Made by a program: the position numbers and the translations under genes. From Melampsora larici-populina 98AG31 (Eukaryota; Basidiomycota; Pucciniomycetes; Pucciniales; Melampsoraceae), in NCBI RefSeq assembly GCF_000204055.1, contig NW_006768907.1, positions 51,798-66,674 of the forward strand: 14,877 bases of DNA. The letters are read 5' to 3'. Shown here piece after piece: positions 1 to 8,495 of the stretch. Each line of letters opens with the position of its first letter. Positions within the stretch are counted from its first letter, which is position 1. Below the pieces are notes generated by a model. The model was given only the letters and a program-made list of their open reading frames with translations, did no database searches and was not told the DNA's origin.

Positions 1-607
1 TCCGCCAAAGGTTTTTTACTTATCTCCGCTTCTGCTTCGTAAAACATCTCATTGATTTCACGGTTAGTAGCAAACCGGCCTTTTGCGGTGATCCCATTTA
101 ACCGTTGTTGTACTATATCCCTGTGTTGCTGAGTCCAGGTTAATAATGATGGAGCCCCCGGCCGTTCAGAAGCGGATGGTATTTCGTTAGATGTCACCGA
201 GTCAGCGTCTGTGGGAAGTGGTTGATCTTTGACACTCTTCGTGGGTGCTCTGTAAGAGTTATCCAAGGGGACTGTGAAGGTTTTGAAAAACAAATGACTA
301 TCAACATGGGAATGGAAAACAGTGCAGCAAATAACATAGAGAACCACTGACCCCATTTGGTCTTGGGTGGTCCTTTAACCTTATCGCTTGAGAAGGTTTT
401 CACCGCTTTTTCAGAAGTTTTTTCAGATTGTGAGAGCTCCATGACAGGCTCAGTGGCGATTTTGGATGCTACCTCCACATCAGAAGCAATTGTTGGTAGT
501 GAAACGACAGATTGAAACGATTGACATAATAAGAAAGCGATCAAACAAAAGCTTCGAAGTTGAGATGCGCGAAAGCACGGCGTTCGAATGTGATTTCCTT
601 TGTCCAT
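1..607 (-). CDS. Unrecognised protein with N-terminal hydrophobic segment; 5' part, two exons, runs off the left edge
   Basis: I do not recognise the family. The start is ATG at 607. Exon 1 (607-352) encodes about 85 residues: a basic N-terminus, then a hydrophobic stretch near residues 20-36 (FCLIAFLLCQSF) that could be a late-starting signal peptide or signal anchor, then a polar Ser/Glu/Lys-rich part. Read without splicing the frame stops at 194. An 80-nt intron (351-272, donor GTCAGT, acceptor TTCACAG after a T-rich tract) keeps phase 1 and joins to a frame that is open from 271 to base 1. The exon 2 protein is polar and includes LTWTQQHRDIVQQR and a charged helix-like end. The intron is inferred from splice consensus and frame, so the exon structure is plausible but unproven. 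The downstream end lies outside the window. The gene is not part of the adjacent transposon as far as I can see. Confidence 0.5.
272..351 (-). other. Predicted 80-nt intron in the left-edge gene
   Basis: The donor GTCAGT at 351-346 and the acceptor CACAG ending at 272 bracket an 80-nt stretch with a T-rich tract before the acceptor. The length matches the other introns in the window (66-92 nt). Splicing converts a frame that stops at 194 into one that stays open to the window edge. A hydrophobic, transmembrane-like peptide encoded inside the intron is then an artefact. Confidence 0.5.
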
Positions 608-1651
608 GACGGTAAAGAGACCTCGTATAAATGCTGGTAGGAAATGATGGAAAAGATGATTAGATAGCTTCTAAGAATAAATCGAAAAACGCGAAGCTAG
701 CTACCAAGTTCCTGAATGGTACTCACAATGTAATTATTAGACTGAAGAAAAAAAATGACGTTCGAGCGGATGGACAACCCTTTCCAAAGACAAAGAGTTC
801 CCACTTTTATGGTCAGATTTAAATCCTTAAAGACTCTGAATCTTGCTACTTCCCGCAAGGAATTGAAACATGTCAGTGTAGGTTCGCAATGCATTGAGGT
901 CGCTTCTGAAAGATGTTCGAGACCGGGAAGACCTACACCAAAGCCGAGACAGATCAAGACCCATCACTACCTGGCACGCGTACACTTCTCTTGACCAGAA
1001 AGCCTCACCAGTGGGGAGAGACTTGAACAGTTTAATCGCTGATATCCCTTCCACACAACTGGATTATCCCTTTGTTCATGTGCTCTCCCCAAGGTTAGGT
1101 CAAACTCACAGTTTCGATCTCTAGCATATGTAAGTTGAGGTGACAAGTCTCACAAGATATTTGTTAGAGAATTAGTGCCGAGCAAGGCAATCTGTGAGGT
1201 CTCCACTTGGAAGCAAGCTGTCAGAGAGCCACGCGGGCCATCCGGACCGGTGACCATTCGGCATCCGGGTGGACCTTGAACACTCAGATCATTGCCGGGA
1301 GTGAGGACGATGAGTTTAACAGGTCTTGTTGTGAGAGCACTAGCCTTCTAGGGCTCAGCCTCAAATACGGAGCTCTTCAATCATAAGTCTCAGCGTCCGC
1401 GGATAATTATTTGACCTCATTGTCTCTTCCACTCTATTACTCATTGGGGTCTCTTTGTGGAAAGTGAATTTGGTTATTCAATTACTTTGTTTCTCTTATT
1501 CATTTCAGGATAAGTGAACAGTATGCTTTAATACTTAATGTGTACATGTAATCGGTTTGTCCTAAGCAAACCTCAAGTATCCTTCAACGAATACTCTTGG
1601 CTTCTTGGGGGGGGGGGCCCACCTAGGATGGGTGGGGGGAGATAGGACCAC
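608..1651. other. About 1 kb with no supportable gene
   Basis: Overlapping short frames occur on both strands around 697-1124, but none shows a domain, a sensible start context or an extension by splicing that I can support. A run of 11 G follows at 1607-1617. The part beyond about 1600 may be the 3' end of the YR retroelement, because its recombinase frame, once the Harbinger-type insertion is removed, stays open to a TAG at 1654-1652. Confidence 0.4.
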
Positions 1652-1654
1652 CTA

Positions 1655-1796
1655 GAGCCGTAGATGAGAGAGCGCTTCCCCGTGACTCAGGGCGACGTCC
1701 TGAGCCTGCGAACTCCCATCTACGGCGTCATGGGTCACAACAACCTCCCATTCGAGGGGTGAGGAACTTGATCGCGAGTGGGAAACTCTGTACCAC
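1655..1796 (-). pseudogene. Former C-terminal extension of the tyrosine recombinase, cut off by the Harbinger-type element
   Basis: With the 887-bp element removed and one TTA kept, the recombinase frame passes from codon AAG directly into TGG TAC AGA and stays open for 47 codons to the TAG at 1654-1652. The peptide has no motif I recognise and lies beyond the catalytic Tyr. It may be a true tail, or a frame that is open by chance across the terminal region of the element. Confidence 0.45.
1657..1726. repeat. Nested inverted repeats near the 3' end of the YR element
   Basis: GCCGTAGATG (1657-1666) is the exact reverse complement of CATCTACGGC (1717-1726). Inside this pair, CTCAGG (1686-1691) and CCTGAG (1699-1704) form a second, smaller pair. 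The structure sits at the end of the extended recombinase frame, where YR retroelements carry their terminal and circle-junction repeats. A terminal function is inferred from position only. Confidence 0.4.
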
Positions 1797-1799
1797 TTA

Positions 1800-1818
1800 G
1801 GCCCCGTTTGGGAGCGGT
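1800..1818 (+). repeat. Left terminal inverted repeat of the Harbinger-type element
   Basis: This is a 19-bp terminal repeat, identical to the reverse complement of 2668-2686, preceded by the TTA duplication at 1797-1799. Confidence 0.9.
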
Positions 1819-2655
1819 TATTTTACCGCGGTATTTTCGTAATTGCATCAATACCACAGTGGTATGATCTTACCACGTTTGGTACCTTATTTTGCTGCAG
1901 TATTGTACCACAGTATTTAGACAATAATCTGACAATACTGTGGTATTGCGATAATTGACAAAAAGCTGTTTATGAAAAATAAATCCGCACGGTGAAAGGG
2001 GACTTCGTCAAATTTGATCTCTTCCCCTTCCCTTTGTAATTCATCGGCTCCTTCCATCCGTTCGATTACAAAACTCACTATCAACCCATCTTCAACACCT
2101 TCACACTTCAAGATGAAGACAACCACGAGTTCAATATTAGTTTGTCAATCGACCTCATCGCACTGTACCTTTATCACTTCTTCCTTCAATCCACCGTTCC
2201 CTCAATCAATCTCGTCGCTTCTCAAATTCTGTCACTCGCTTTGATAACCTTGTTTCTCCTTCAATCAATCTCATGAATATCAAAGGATATGTATCTTTTC
2301 AAATTCGCTAACAATATGAAAAAGATGATCAAGATGATTCCTTGACGAGAGAAAAGTTCCAGTTGATTGGTGATGAGGTTCACAACTTTTGATGAGTTAC
2401 GATGACCGAGCAAGTGAATTAATGATGAAAGATTGTTAAGTCTGTTTGAGTGTGGATCGAGAACAAACGATGTCAGAGGTTTTGTGGGTATACATACATA
2501 CATACCACAGTCAGGAGAAAATCAGCGCGAGTGGTGTTGAATTGCCAAACGATTATGACCAAAAACAGAGATTATAACTGTACCACACTACAAGTGCGGG
2601 TTTTCATCTCTACTGCATTATTGGGGCCAAAAATGCAGTACACTTTTGCAGTACA

Positions 2656-3738
2656 TTACACTTTGTCACCGCTCCCAAACGGGGCCTTAGAGTTTGAACG
2701 GTACGGGAAGTACATGTAGATCTTTTTAATGCAAGTGTGTGTTAGAGATCTACGATTCAATAGGGTGCGTTGGCACGATATTCTTGTCTCCTGAAGGATA
2801 CGTATCGTACTAGCGAGTTCTGCACTACTATATTCTCTGAGGTAAAGTTTATACGCTTTTGACTTCCATCTCCCAACTTTTACAATCTCTTCAATAGGAC
2901 ACTTCAGATTCCATCTTAATGATGCACCACCAACTCTAAATGAGTGACCGGTTAACTTCGTTCTCATTCTTTTTGACCATACATCCTCGAAGATTCGATG
3001 ACAACGCGCTTTTGTCAAGGTGATGCGCCGATCACCACAAGGATAGGAGAAGATTGGGTTGTCGTCTGTAGCGCCCGTCTGCTCCAACAACCTCCGAACC
3101 GCCCCCACCGGATCGAGAAGAGAATGTTGATACTGACAATGGATGGTTTGAATCTTGCCTACTGCCGCTGTCTTAGCATTTCTAATCCTAATTTCTAAGA
3201 ACTCGCTTTTTTGATCCCAAATTAAGTCCTTCACCTTGACTTGATCCATATTTGCAGAAGACTTCAATAACTCTCCCATTCGGGCCATACCCCAAAACGC
3301 TACCAGTGCCACTGTGTAAGCGACCTGGTTTTCCAACTTCCCGTCTGACAGAGTCTCTAACAGGCCGAATAAGTGACTGATTAAAACTGGGTTTTTCTTC
3401 TCCTTCGGTTCTTCTCAAAGCTCTAATTTCGCGGCCGCCTTCAGAATAGCTTCGATTCTGGGTGTAGCTTGATGGGGATAATCGAAATTATGGAACAGGT
3501 GCCAGGCCTTGATTCCGGAGAGGTATGTCCTAATCGTGGTCGATTTGATCGGAGGGTTGTTCGATGATGATTGTTCTGTTGACAGGCGCGGTCCCGCCCA
3601 AACTACAAACTCGCTTAAGACCTGGGGATCGATTGGCAACAACGACGATCGACTAATCCCTCTTTCCTCAGCGAACGCTACTAACTTCGCTACTCCGGCG
3701 TTGTAATGTTTTATTGTTGGGGCTGCCCAGCTACCACT
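2656..3738 (-). pseudogene. Tyrosine recombinase of the YR retroelement, main part (broken)
   Basis: This is the DNA-joining enzyme that inserts the circular cDNA of DIRS-type retrotransposons. Numbering from the ATG at 8677, this part starts at codon 24. An N-terminal helical, SAM-like DNA-binding region (about 24-130) is followed by the catalytic domain. Visible residues are Arg in ARMGEL (R176), Lys in RNAKT (K212), His and Arg in GHSFRVGG (H288, R291), Trp in VGRW (W314) and the likely nucleophile Tyr in LYLREY (Y322). All core residues are present. Codon 131 is TGA (3417-3415), between AAAKLEL and EEPKEKK. The frame continues on both sides, so this is a point change and not an exon end. 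The last residues before the stop at 2656 derive from the inserted Harbinger-type repeat. Before that insertion the frame ran on to a TAG at 1654-1652. Confidence 0.85.
2668..2686 (-). repeat. Right terminal inverted repeat of the Harbinger-type element
   Basis: This is the exact 19-bp inverted partner of 1800-1818, followed by TTA at 2687-2689. The minus-strand recombinase frame now runs into this repeat and stops at 2656. Confidence 0.9.
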
Positions 3739-3740
3739 TA

Positions 3741-3863
3741 CAGCCGGTCCTTTAAACCTTGGACGGTTGATTTTGTTTTCTTACTTTTTGTATTTTCGTT
3801 TTTTGCTTTTGTAAATTTGAAAAATGCTTGAGAATCACTTTAAAGCACTGATTTTTTTTTGAC
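3741..3863 (+). repeat. Left terminal inverted repeat of the mariner element
   Basis: It begins CAGCCGGTCC next to the TA at 3739-3740. It aligns with the reverse complement of 8608-8496 through the central block GGACGGTTGATTTTGTTT and the distal block AGCACTGATTTTTT, with small indels between. Such repeats bind the transposase. Confidence 0.85.
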
Positions 3864-4096
3864 AAATCATCCATGAGCATCTGATGGTATTTTCGTCAAA
3901 AAAATTTTTTTTTTTATAATACACAATCTGTAAAAAAAATTCGATTCATTTGTGTAAGGTTGTGTAACTTTCAGGCACATTTGCTGGGAGGCCTGTCACC
4001 TACGTGAGATCTTCAATGACGTGAACTACGTATGTAGTCCTATTGTTTGCTGTTCCCACCTTTGACCAGCTTTAACCTCACAATCACCCCTCCAAA
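3864..4096 (+). promoter_or_regulatory. Leader region between the mariner repeat and the passenger gene
   Basis: These 233 bp are AT-rich at first (T and A runs at 3898-3945) and then more mixed. They must contain the promoter of the passenger gene unless transcription starts in the repeat. I see no convincing TATA box, so this is assigned by position only. Confidence 0.3.
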
Positions 4097-6519
4097 ATGT
4101 CCAACGAGGGCAAACACGAAGAAAATACTGTATCTTCTGACGAGTTTGCTGAAGAAGCTGCTTCTACCGACTTTGAATCCGAAGTCGAAGACGAATACGA
4201 CTCCGATGTCATTATCGAATCTTCTCAAAAACCGTATCTATCACAATCCGCTTTTCTAAACGTCCATTCTATGTGGCCTGACATCCCCAAGGAGGTTGAC
4301 AACAGGTCAGTGTTCTATTGTCCATACTCTAGTGACAGCATCTAAAAACTTACCAATGATTACTTTGTTGAAAGTTTCACTGCTGAGCATGCCAACCCTG
4401 CTCTTGAAGCCAAACCAGTCATCGGTGGTTCTCAGAGGTGAGTGTTGTAATCACTTTTGATATCCGTTGACCATTGTTTTTTGATGAATCTGACATGTAT
4501 TTAAGCAGCGGATCAACATTGATACATCGAGACTTTGGCGTACCTGCTCAAGGATCCCATTCAGTGAGACCATCACAAGAATCTCAAGCACCTCAACGTA
4601 GAATGCGGGCGATTCCAGCTCGTCAAGCACATTTTGAGTTCAATCCAGCTTTACCAGATTTCGATTTCAAGCCGACTTTACCAGATTTCAAACATAGCGA
4701 GATACGTCATGATCACCAAGACCAATCTGAATCTTCAAGTTTCAAAAAAGAAAAGAAATCGAAAGAAGGAAAGAAATCAAAAGGAGAAAAGAAATCGAAA
4801 AAAGAAAAGAAGAAAAAAGAAAAGAAGAAAAAAGATAAGACAGCAAAACGTAAATCTCCCGAACAAAGTGGATCGGGTAAGCGTCAGAAACGCAAAGTAT
4901 CTGAAGGGCCGAAGGTGAGTCTTCTGGACCTCATATTTATGTAGTGGTCAGGCTTGAAGTAACCATCTTTTTCACCGCTTGGCACAGAGTCCACTTCAAC
5001 CTGAATGGCCCATGAGCCCCGCCCCAGGGCTTGGTTCATCCACTCCGCCAGACGATCTTGAGCCACGCCGAAATCTCAGGGTCAAGGCAAACTACAAATC
5101 GATGGCCGAGCCTGTTACGAGCGAAGAACTTGAAGAACTTGAAGAGTCGATAATAAGAGAAGTTCGTATTTGGGTTGGGTATGAGATCTGGCAGGAAAGA
5201 GAACAAAAAGAGAAGAGGGCGCCTTCAACATCAAAGCATGTTCAAAACGAACTGACGTATAAGAAGGTCACCAGCACACCTAAAGGTGTCAAGTATTCCC
5301 ATTCATTTCTAATCGATCCTTTCAACACCAGTCCAGAAGAGTTCAAAACTTGGGGAATGATTGAGGTCAACCGATACGTCCAGGATCTGTCACTCTACCT
5401 AACCGATCCCGACCCACCCAAAGAACTGTCCTGGATTGCGACTGAACGAACACCAACACGAGCCGGACCTTTTTACAATATTGATGAGGAAGATGAATGG
5501 AGTACTTTTATTCAGATTATTCAAGATCTTGGACCAACTCACTTTGTCAATCTTCTCTTGAAGATGGCAGACCCTTCACGTATACGACAAGCCCGACAGG
5601 AGATCGAATCTCAAGAAGCTTCTATGAGAGCCTACAAGATACGAAAGATAAACAAATCAGCAAATCCATCTAGAGACGAAATTGAACTCCCAGTCCCTGG
5701 TTCAGCAAACGAGCATTCTTCACTTGTAGAAAAAATCTTGACCTATTACCGAAAAGGTGATAATTCCATCTGCTATGATCCAGACAATAGCAAAAATTAT
5801 TTTCGAGTCACCAGTTCCAGGGCAAGAACATGGGCTGACATCATAGTGAGTAACTCGCTTTACATGTCATTTGATCCTGAACCAAATCAGGAAACTGATG
5901 TATTTGCTTTCCCCAGATTCAAGATCAGCGATCTGGTTGGTTCGATGTCACACTGAAAAGTCCACCAAAAACAATTGACTTTCGATTCCATCCTAATGGC
6001 ATCTCACCATTGGATAGGGTCAGGATGGTGAAAGAGCAAGACTTGCTAGTACAACCAAATCCTCCACTTGTAGTTGCACCTATAGCTGCAGCTGCAGCTT
6101 GTATTCCGGCTCCGACAACCTCACAGTTAGAACCTAGTTTGATTTCAGACATGGACGAGCGTCTCTTTATGAGCTCTTACTGCGGAACATTCGAAGATTT
6201 CTTATCCTTTGCACGCATCAAGCCTAACGACATAGAAACTCGAAACAAGCTGGAGATTATGGCTTTTGATCATTGGACTGATCTCCGAGAAAACGAAGCA
6301 GAAGGATTTGGCTTAGATGCTTTAATCAAACAAGGATTCTTACCTGCAACTGCCAGAAAACTGATCTCAGGAGCTCAGAGATTTGGGATTCGAGTGAGAG
6401 AATCAATTCAACAAGGTTTCTTCCAACCCATCCAGATTTTATCGAAGTTAACCAAATTTAATCCCCTTCTTTCAAATCCTGCTCTCAGGAATCTCAGCAA
6501 AGGTGGCCAGATCTTGTGA
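4097..6519 (+). CDS. Passenger gene of the mariner: 712-residue lysine-rich, SAM-like protein of unknown function (five exons)
   Basis: Exons are 4097-4305, 4375-4437, 4509-4914, 4988-5845 and 5917-6519. The introns are 69, 71, 73 and 71 nt, all GT-AG with GTCAGT or GTGAGT donors, and every join keeps frame up to TGA at 6517-6519. The protein starts with a very acidic Ser/Glu/Asp segment (about 10-40). A long Lys/Glu tract with bipartite nuclear-signal character follows (about 168-225, KKEKKSKEG... to GKRQKRK). A middle region (about 227-510) is of mixed composition, and an alanine- and proline-rich linker (IAAAAACIPAP) leads to a C-terminal helical segment at about 603-670. That segment (FEDFLSFARIKPND ... 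FLPATARKLISGAQRF) resembles a SAM domain. I do not know a named family. The gene lies wholly between the mariner repeats and is convergent with the transposase, so it probably travels with the element. Nuclear location and a role in transposition or its control are inferences. Confidence 0.8.
4306..4374 (+). other. Intron 1 of the passenger gene (69 nt)
   Basis: The donor is GTCAGT and the acceptor TTGAAAG. Exon 1 ends in phase 2 (AG) and the next exon supplies T, giving Ser. The acceptor is the least certain of the four because it lacks a strong pyrimidine tract. Confidence 0.55.
4438..4508 (+). other. Intron 2 of the passenger gene (71 nt)
   Basis: The donor is GTGAGT, with TTGAC-like branch sequence and a T run, and the acceptor is TTAAGCAG. 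It keeps phase 2. It brackets a 63-nt exon (4375-4437). Confidence 0.65.
4915..4987 (+). other. Intron 3 of the passenger gene (73 nt)
   Basis: The donor is GTGAGT after GGG CCG AAG, and the acceptor is TTGGCACAG before AGT CCA CTT. It is phase 0. Without it the frame stops at 4944. Confidence 0.75.
5846..5916 (+). other. Intron 4 of the passenger gene (71 nt)
   Basis: The donor is GTGAGT after GAC ATC ATA, and the acceptor TTTCCCCAG before ATT CAA GAT. It is phase 0. It joins the large exon 4 to the last exon, which then runs open to 6519. Confidence 0.8.
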
Positions 6520-6902
6520 TCTCTTCTCGTGACATCCTGTACACCTCATTTAAATATTTTACTCTGTTGTTATGTACTCTCATAATCGATTATTATGTCC
6601 AATATGTATTGTACTTTGCAATATAAAGTTGTGTTTGTTTTGTACTCAATGAATTGAATTGATTCAAACGTGAATTTTTGATATTTATTTCGAGAGAAAT
6701 ACTAGAGAAATCTTTTCAGGCCACAGTAGACTCACAACTTGGTTTAGTACTAAGAAAAAAATTGAAGTTAAAAAACTATAGACCTTTTTTAAAACTTAGT
6801 GATAAGAAAAACAATAAAAGATGAAAAAATCATAGTTGTTTTTTAAAAGCTATTCTATGTCTGATTAGAAGTATTACATATTTGATACACAAGTTCAGAT
6901 AG
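6520..6902. other. Shared 3' region between the convergent mariner genes
   Basis: These 383 bp are AT-rich, with no open frame of note. They must contain the polyadenylation signals of both genes. AATATAAAG at about 6619-6627 (plus strand) is a weak candidate signal for the passenger gene. Confidence 0.45.
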
Positions 6903-7217
6903 CTACAAGTAAACTGAGCCCTCATATAGGCTCCTAATCAACTTCGGTGTGATCACATCTTCAGTGGTCATGTAAACAATCTCTTCTTCTTCTTCAGACG
7001 TAAAATCTCCAATCAGGGCTCGAGTTCGACGCAAACGACTCTTAACCACTGAAAAAACTTTCTCGATCGGATTAAAGTCAGGGCTGTATGGGGCGAGGTA
7101 TAACAATCGCACACCGAACCGTTCGCAAAGATTGTCGATTTCCCCGCCATGATGGACAGGAGCGTTATCGAGTACTAGACAGGAATTGACTTCGGGCCAT
7201 GGGTTCATCATTGGTAG

Positions 7218-7309
7218 CTAGTGATGTGTGATGAAGGACAATATGTATGGAAATCAGTTAGTGTCCAAGATTGAGAAAAGAGAAAGATGACTTTTTGTGA
7301 TGTACTTAC
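7218..7309 (-). other. Intron 2 of the transposase (92 nt)
   Basis: The donor is GTAAGT after GAA TAT CTG, the branch-like sequence CACTAACTGAT, and the acceptor CATCACTAG before CTA CCA ATG ATG AAC. It is phase 0. The joined peptide LPMMNPWPE leads into the second catalytic Asp block, as expected for the family. Confidence 0.85.
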
Positions 7310-7515
7310 CAGATATTCTTCAAGGTATGTTTCAAAGTCTAATCGCTTGGAAGATCCCTCTTTGACTTGAAGAGAAAGCAAACCATCTAGAGAAATAGCT
7401 GGCAGGACAGTGAATCGTTTAGAGTTGGTAGGTCTTCGGAGCCGCTCAGTCCGTTGACCCCGATTAGCTCGAGCGTACTTACGGTAGAGCCTTCGTTTGG
7501 CTATGGCACTTTCGT

Positions 7516-7581
7516 CTATCAAAAATCAGAGTATCATCAGTTTTATGGAATGAGAGTGAGATGGAAAAAGAAAAAACTCAC
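7516..7581 (-). other. Intron 1 of the transposase (66 nt)
   Basis: The donor is GTGAGT after TTC CTC G, and the acceptor TTTGATAG before AC GAA AGT GCC. Splicing in phase 1 creates the codon for the first catalytic Asp. Without it the frame stops shortly after the donor. Confidence 0.85.
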
Positions 7582-8128
7582 CGAGGAACACAAGACAATC
7601 TGGATTTATTCCACCAACTTCGTAAAGATATTCACCTCGACGTATCGGTGATTGATTTGGATGTACCGTTCTTGCAACTTTACGAGTAAGGACCAGCCGG
7701 TCTCGAATCTCGATCGCAAGAGTCGAAATTGAAATTGGAGTTTCGGTTCGAGCTTGAAGACGCTCAGCAATCTCATCAAGGTATAAAGTCGGGTCGTCTT
7801 CGAGCATCTCTTTGATGAATGCTCGTTGCCCCGCTGAAAGAATAGTCGGAGCACCTCGGGTTTCGTAGAACTGAGGATTGGCGAGTACAGAGTTTGTGGT
7901 GAGATACAGTTGTGTCCATCTCCCCAAAGACTGACGCGAGATTTTGATATCAAGTCGGTCATTGATCGAGTTGAGATCTTCTCCTCAAAGCTTGAGGCGT
8001 ACGGCGATTACTTTGATGTCGGCCGAGTACTTGACAAAAACCATCAGAAAGATGAAGGAAGAGTTCGAAGGGACGAAAGAAGGGTGAGAGTCGAAGGGTC
8101 TAGAGTCGAGGTTGATCATCCGAAGTTG

Positions 8129-8212
8129 ATGAGGTTCCCAAGTCTAACCGAGCTGGGATCCTCAAGTTTAATGAGGTTCTCAATATTCTAACCGAATGAG
8201 ATCCTCAACCTT
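8129..8212. repeat. Two degenerate tandem copies of a ~42-bp unit inside the mariner
   Basis: Copies at about 8129-8170 and 8171-8212 share ATGAGGTTC, TCTAACCGA or CTAACCGA, and ATCCTCAA in the same order. They lie upstream of the transposase start. They may be a subterminal protein-binding repeat or a simple duplication. Confidence 0.5.
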
Positions 8213-8300
8213 TGGTAGTCGGATGCGGAAGTGATTGATGGTGGTAGGTCGGGATCAAATGAGGAGAAAGGGCTAGAATCGAGAAGGGTGAGAGGTTGAC

Positions 8301-8376
8301 AGCGTCAGCTGACCCCGCGTGTGTAAAAAAGAGTTGCTGACCCCGCGGGGCACCCGACCCGCGGCATCGCCGCGAG
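8301..8376. promoter_or_regulatory. CpG-rich island with direct and inverted repeats upstream of the transposase
   Basis: In otherwise AT-rich DNA this stretch has GCTGACCCCGCG twice (8308-8319 and 8336-8347), the palindrome CCCCGCGGGG (8341-8350), and a hairpin CGCGGC-ATC-GCCGCG (8360-8374). It lies between the transposase start and the right terminal repeat. A promoter or accessory-protein binding role is an inference from position and repeat structure. Confidence 0.35.
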
Positions 8377-8495
8377 AAGGATTGTGTGCGACCATCACCA
8401 TGCTTATAAAGGAAACTCACTGTAGAAAAGAAGTGCGCTCCATAAAATATTCATTTTTCTTCGATAGTTGCAGTGTACTATGAGATAAGAGCTGT

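Larger units (their letters stand above)
1800..2686. mobile_element. Non-autonomous PIF/Harbinger-type element (MITE-like, 887 bp)
   Basis: The ends are perfect 19-bp inverted repeats, GGCCCCGTTTGGGAGCGGT, at 1800-1818 and, inverted, at 2668-2686. They are flanked by TTA on both sides (1797-1799 and 2687-2689). A TWA target duplication and a GGSCCNGTTTGG-like terminus are hallmarks of PIF/Harbinger and Tourist-type elements. Inside there is no transposase frame, only short frames without similarity I can name. The left part is rich in repeats of the TACCACAGT type, which may be subterminal transposase-binding motifs. The element is inserted in the C-terminal coding part of the YR recombinase; removing it with one TTA copy leaves the recombinase frame open for 47 more codons. 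Confidence 0.85.
6903..8044 (-). pseudogene. Tc1/mariner DD34E transposase, three exons, one in-frame TGA
   Basis: This enzyme excises and inserts the element at TA sites. Exons are 8044-7582, 7515-7310 and 7217-6903, with introns of 66 and 92 nt (donors GTGAGT and GTAAGT, acceptors GATAG and CACTAG; CACTAAC branch-like sequence in intron 2). The spliced frame is 328 codons including the stop, the usual family length. The N-terminal helix-turn-helix part includes ISRQSLGRWTQ. The DDE residues are D155 in FLDESA (made by the first splice), D240 in LVLDNAPVHH and E275 in FNPIEKVFS, with 34 residues between the last two. The ATG at 8044 gives MVFVKYSADIKV, which fits the family start. Codon 20 is TGA (7987-7985), after LKL and before GEDLN. 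So the copy is probably inactive, unless a shorter protein starting downstream works. Residues after the stop show no further break. Confidence 0.85.

Noticed and set aside
194..351. C-terminal transmembrane helix of the left-edge protein
   Set aside because: The hydrophobic peptide falls mostly inside the predicted 80-nt intron, and splicing extends the gene in a frame that stays open to base 1.
697..1124. Four overlapping 60-90 codon frames upstream of the left-edge gene
   Set aside because: Frames on opposite strands overlap each other without domain, splice extension or start context to favour any one.
2014..2503. Frames on both strands inside the Harbinger-type element
   Set aside because: They are Ser/Thr-rich or low-complexity, with no transposase residues, and the element fits a non-autonomous type.
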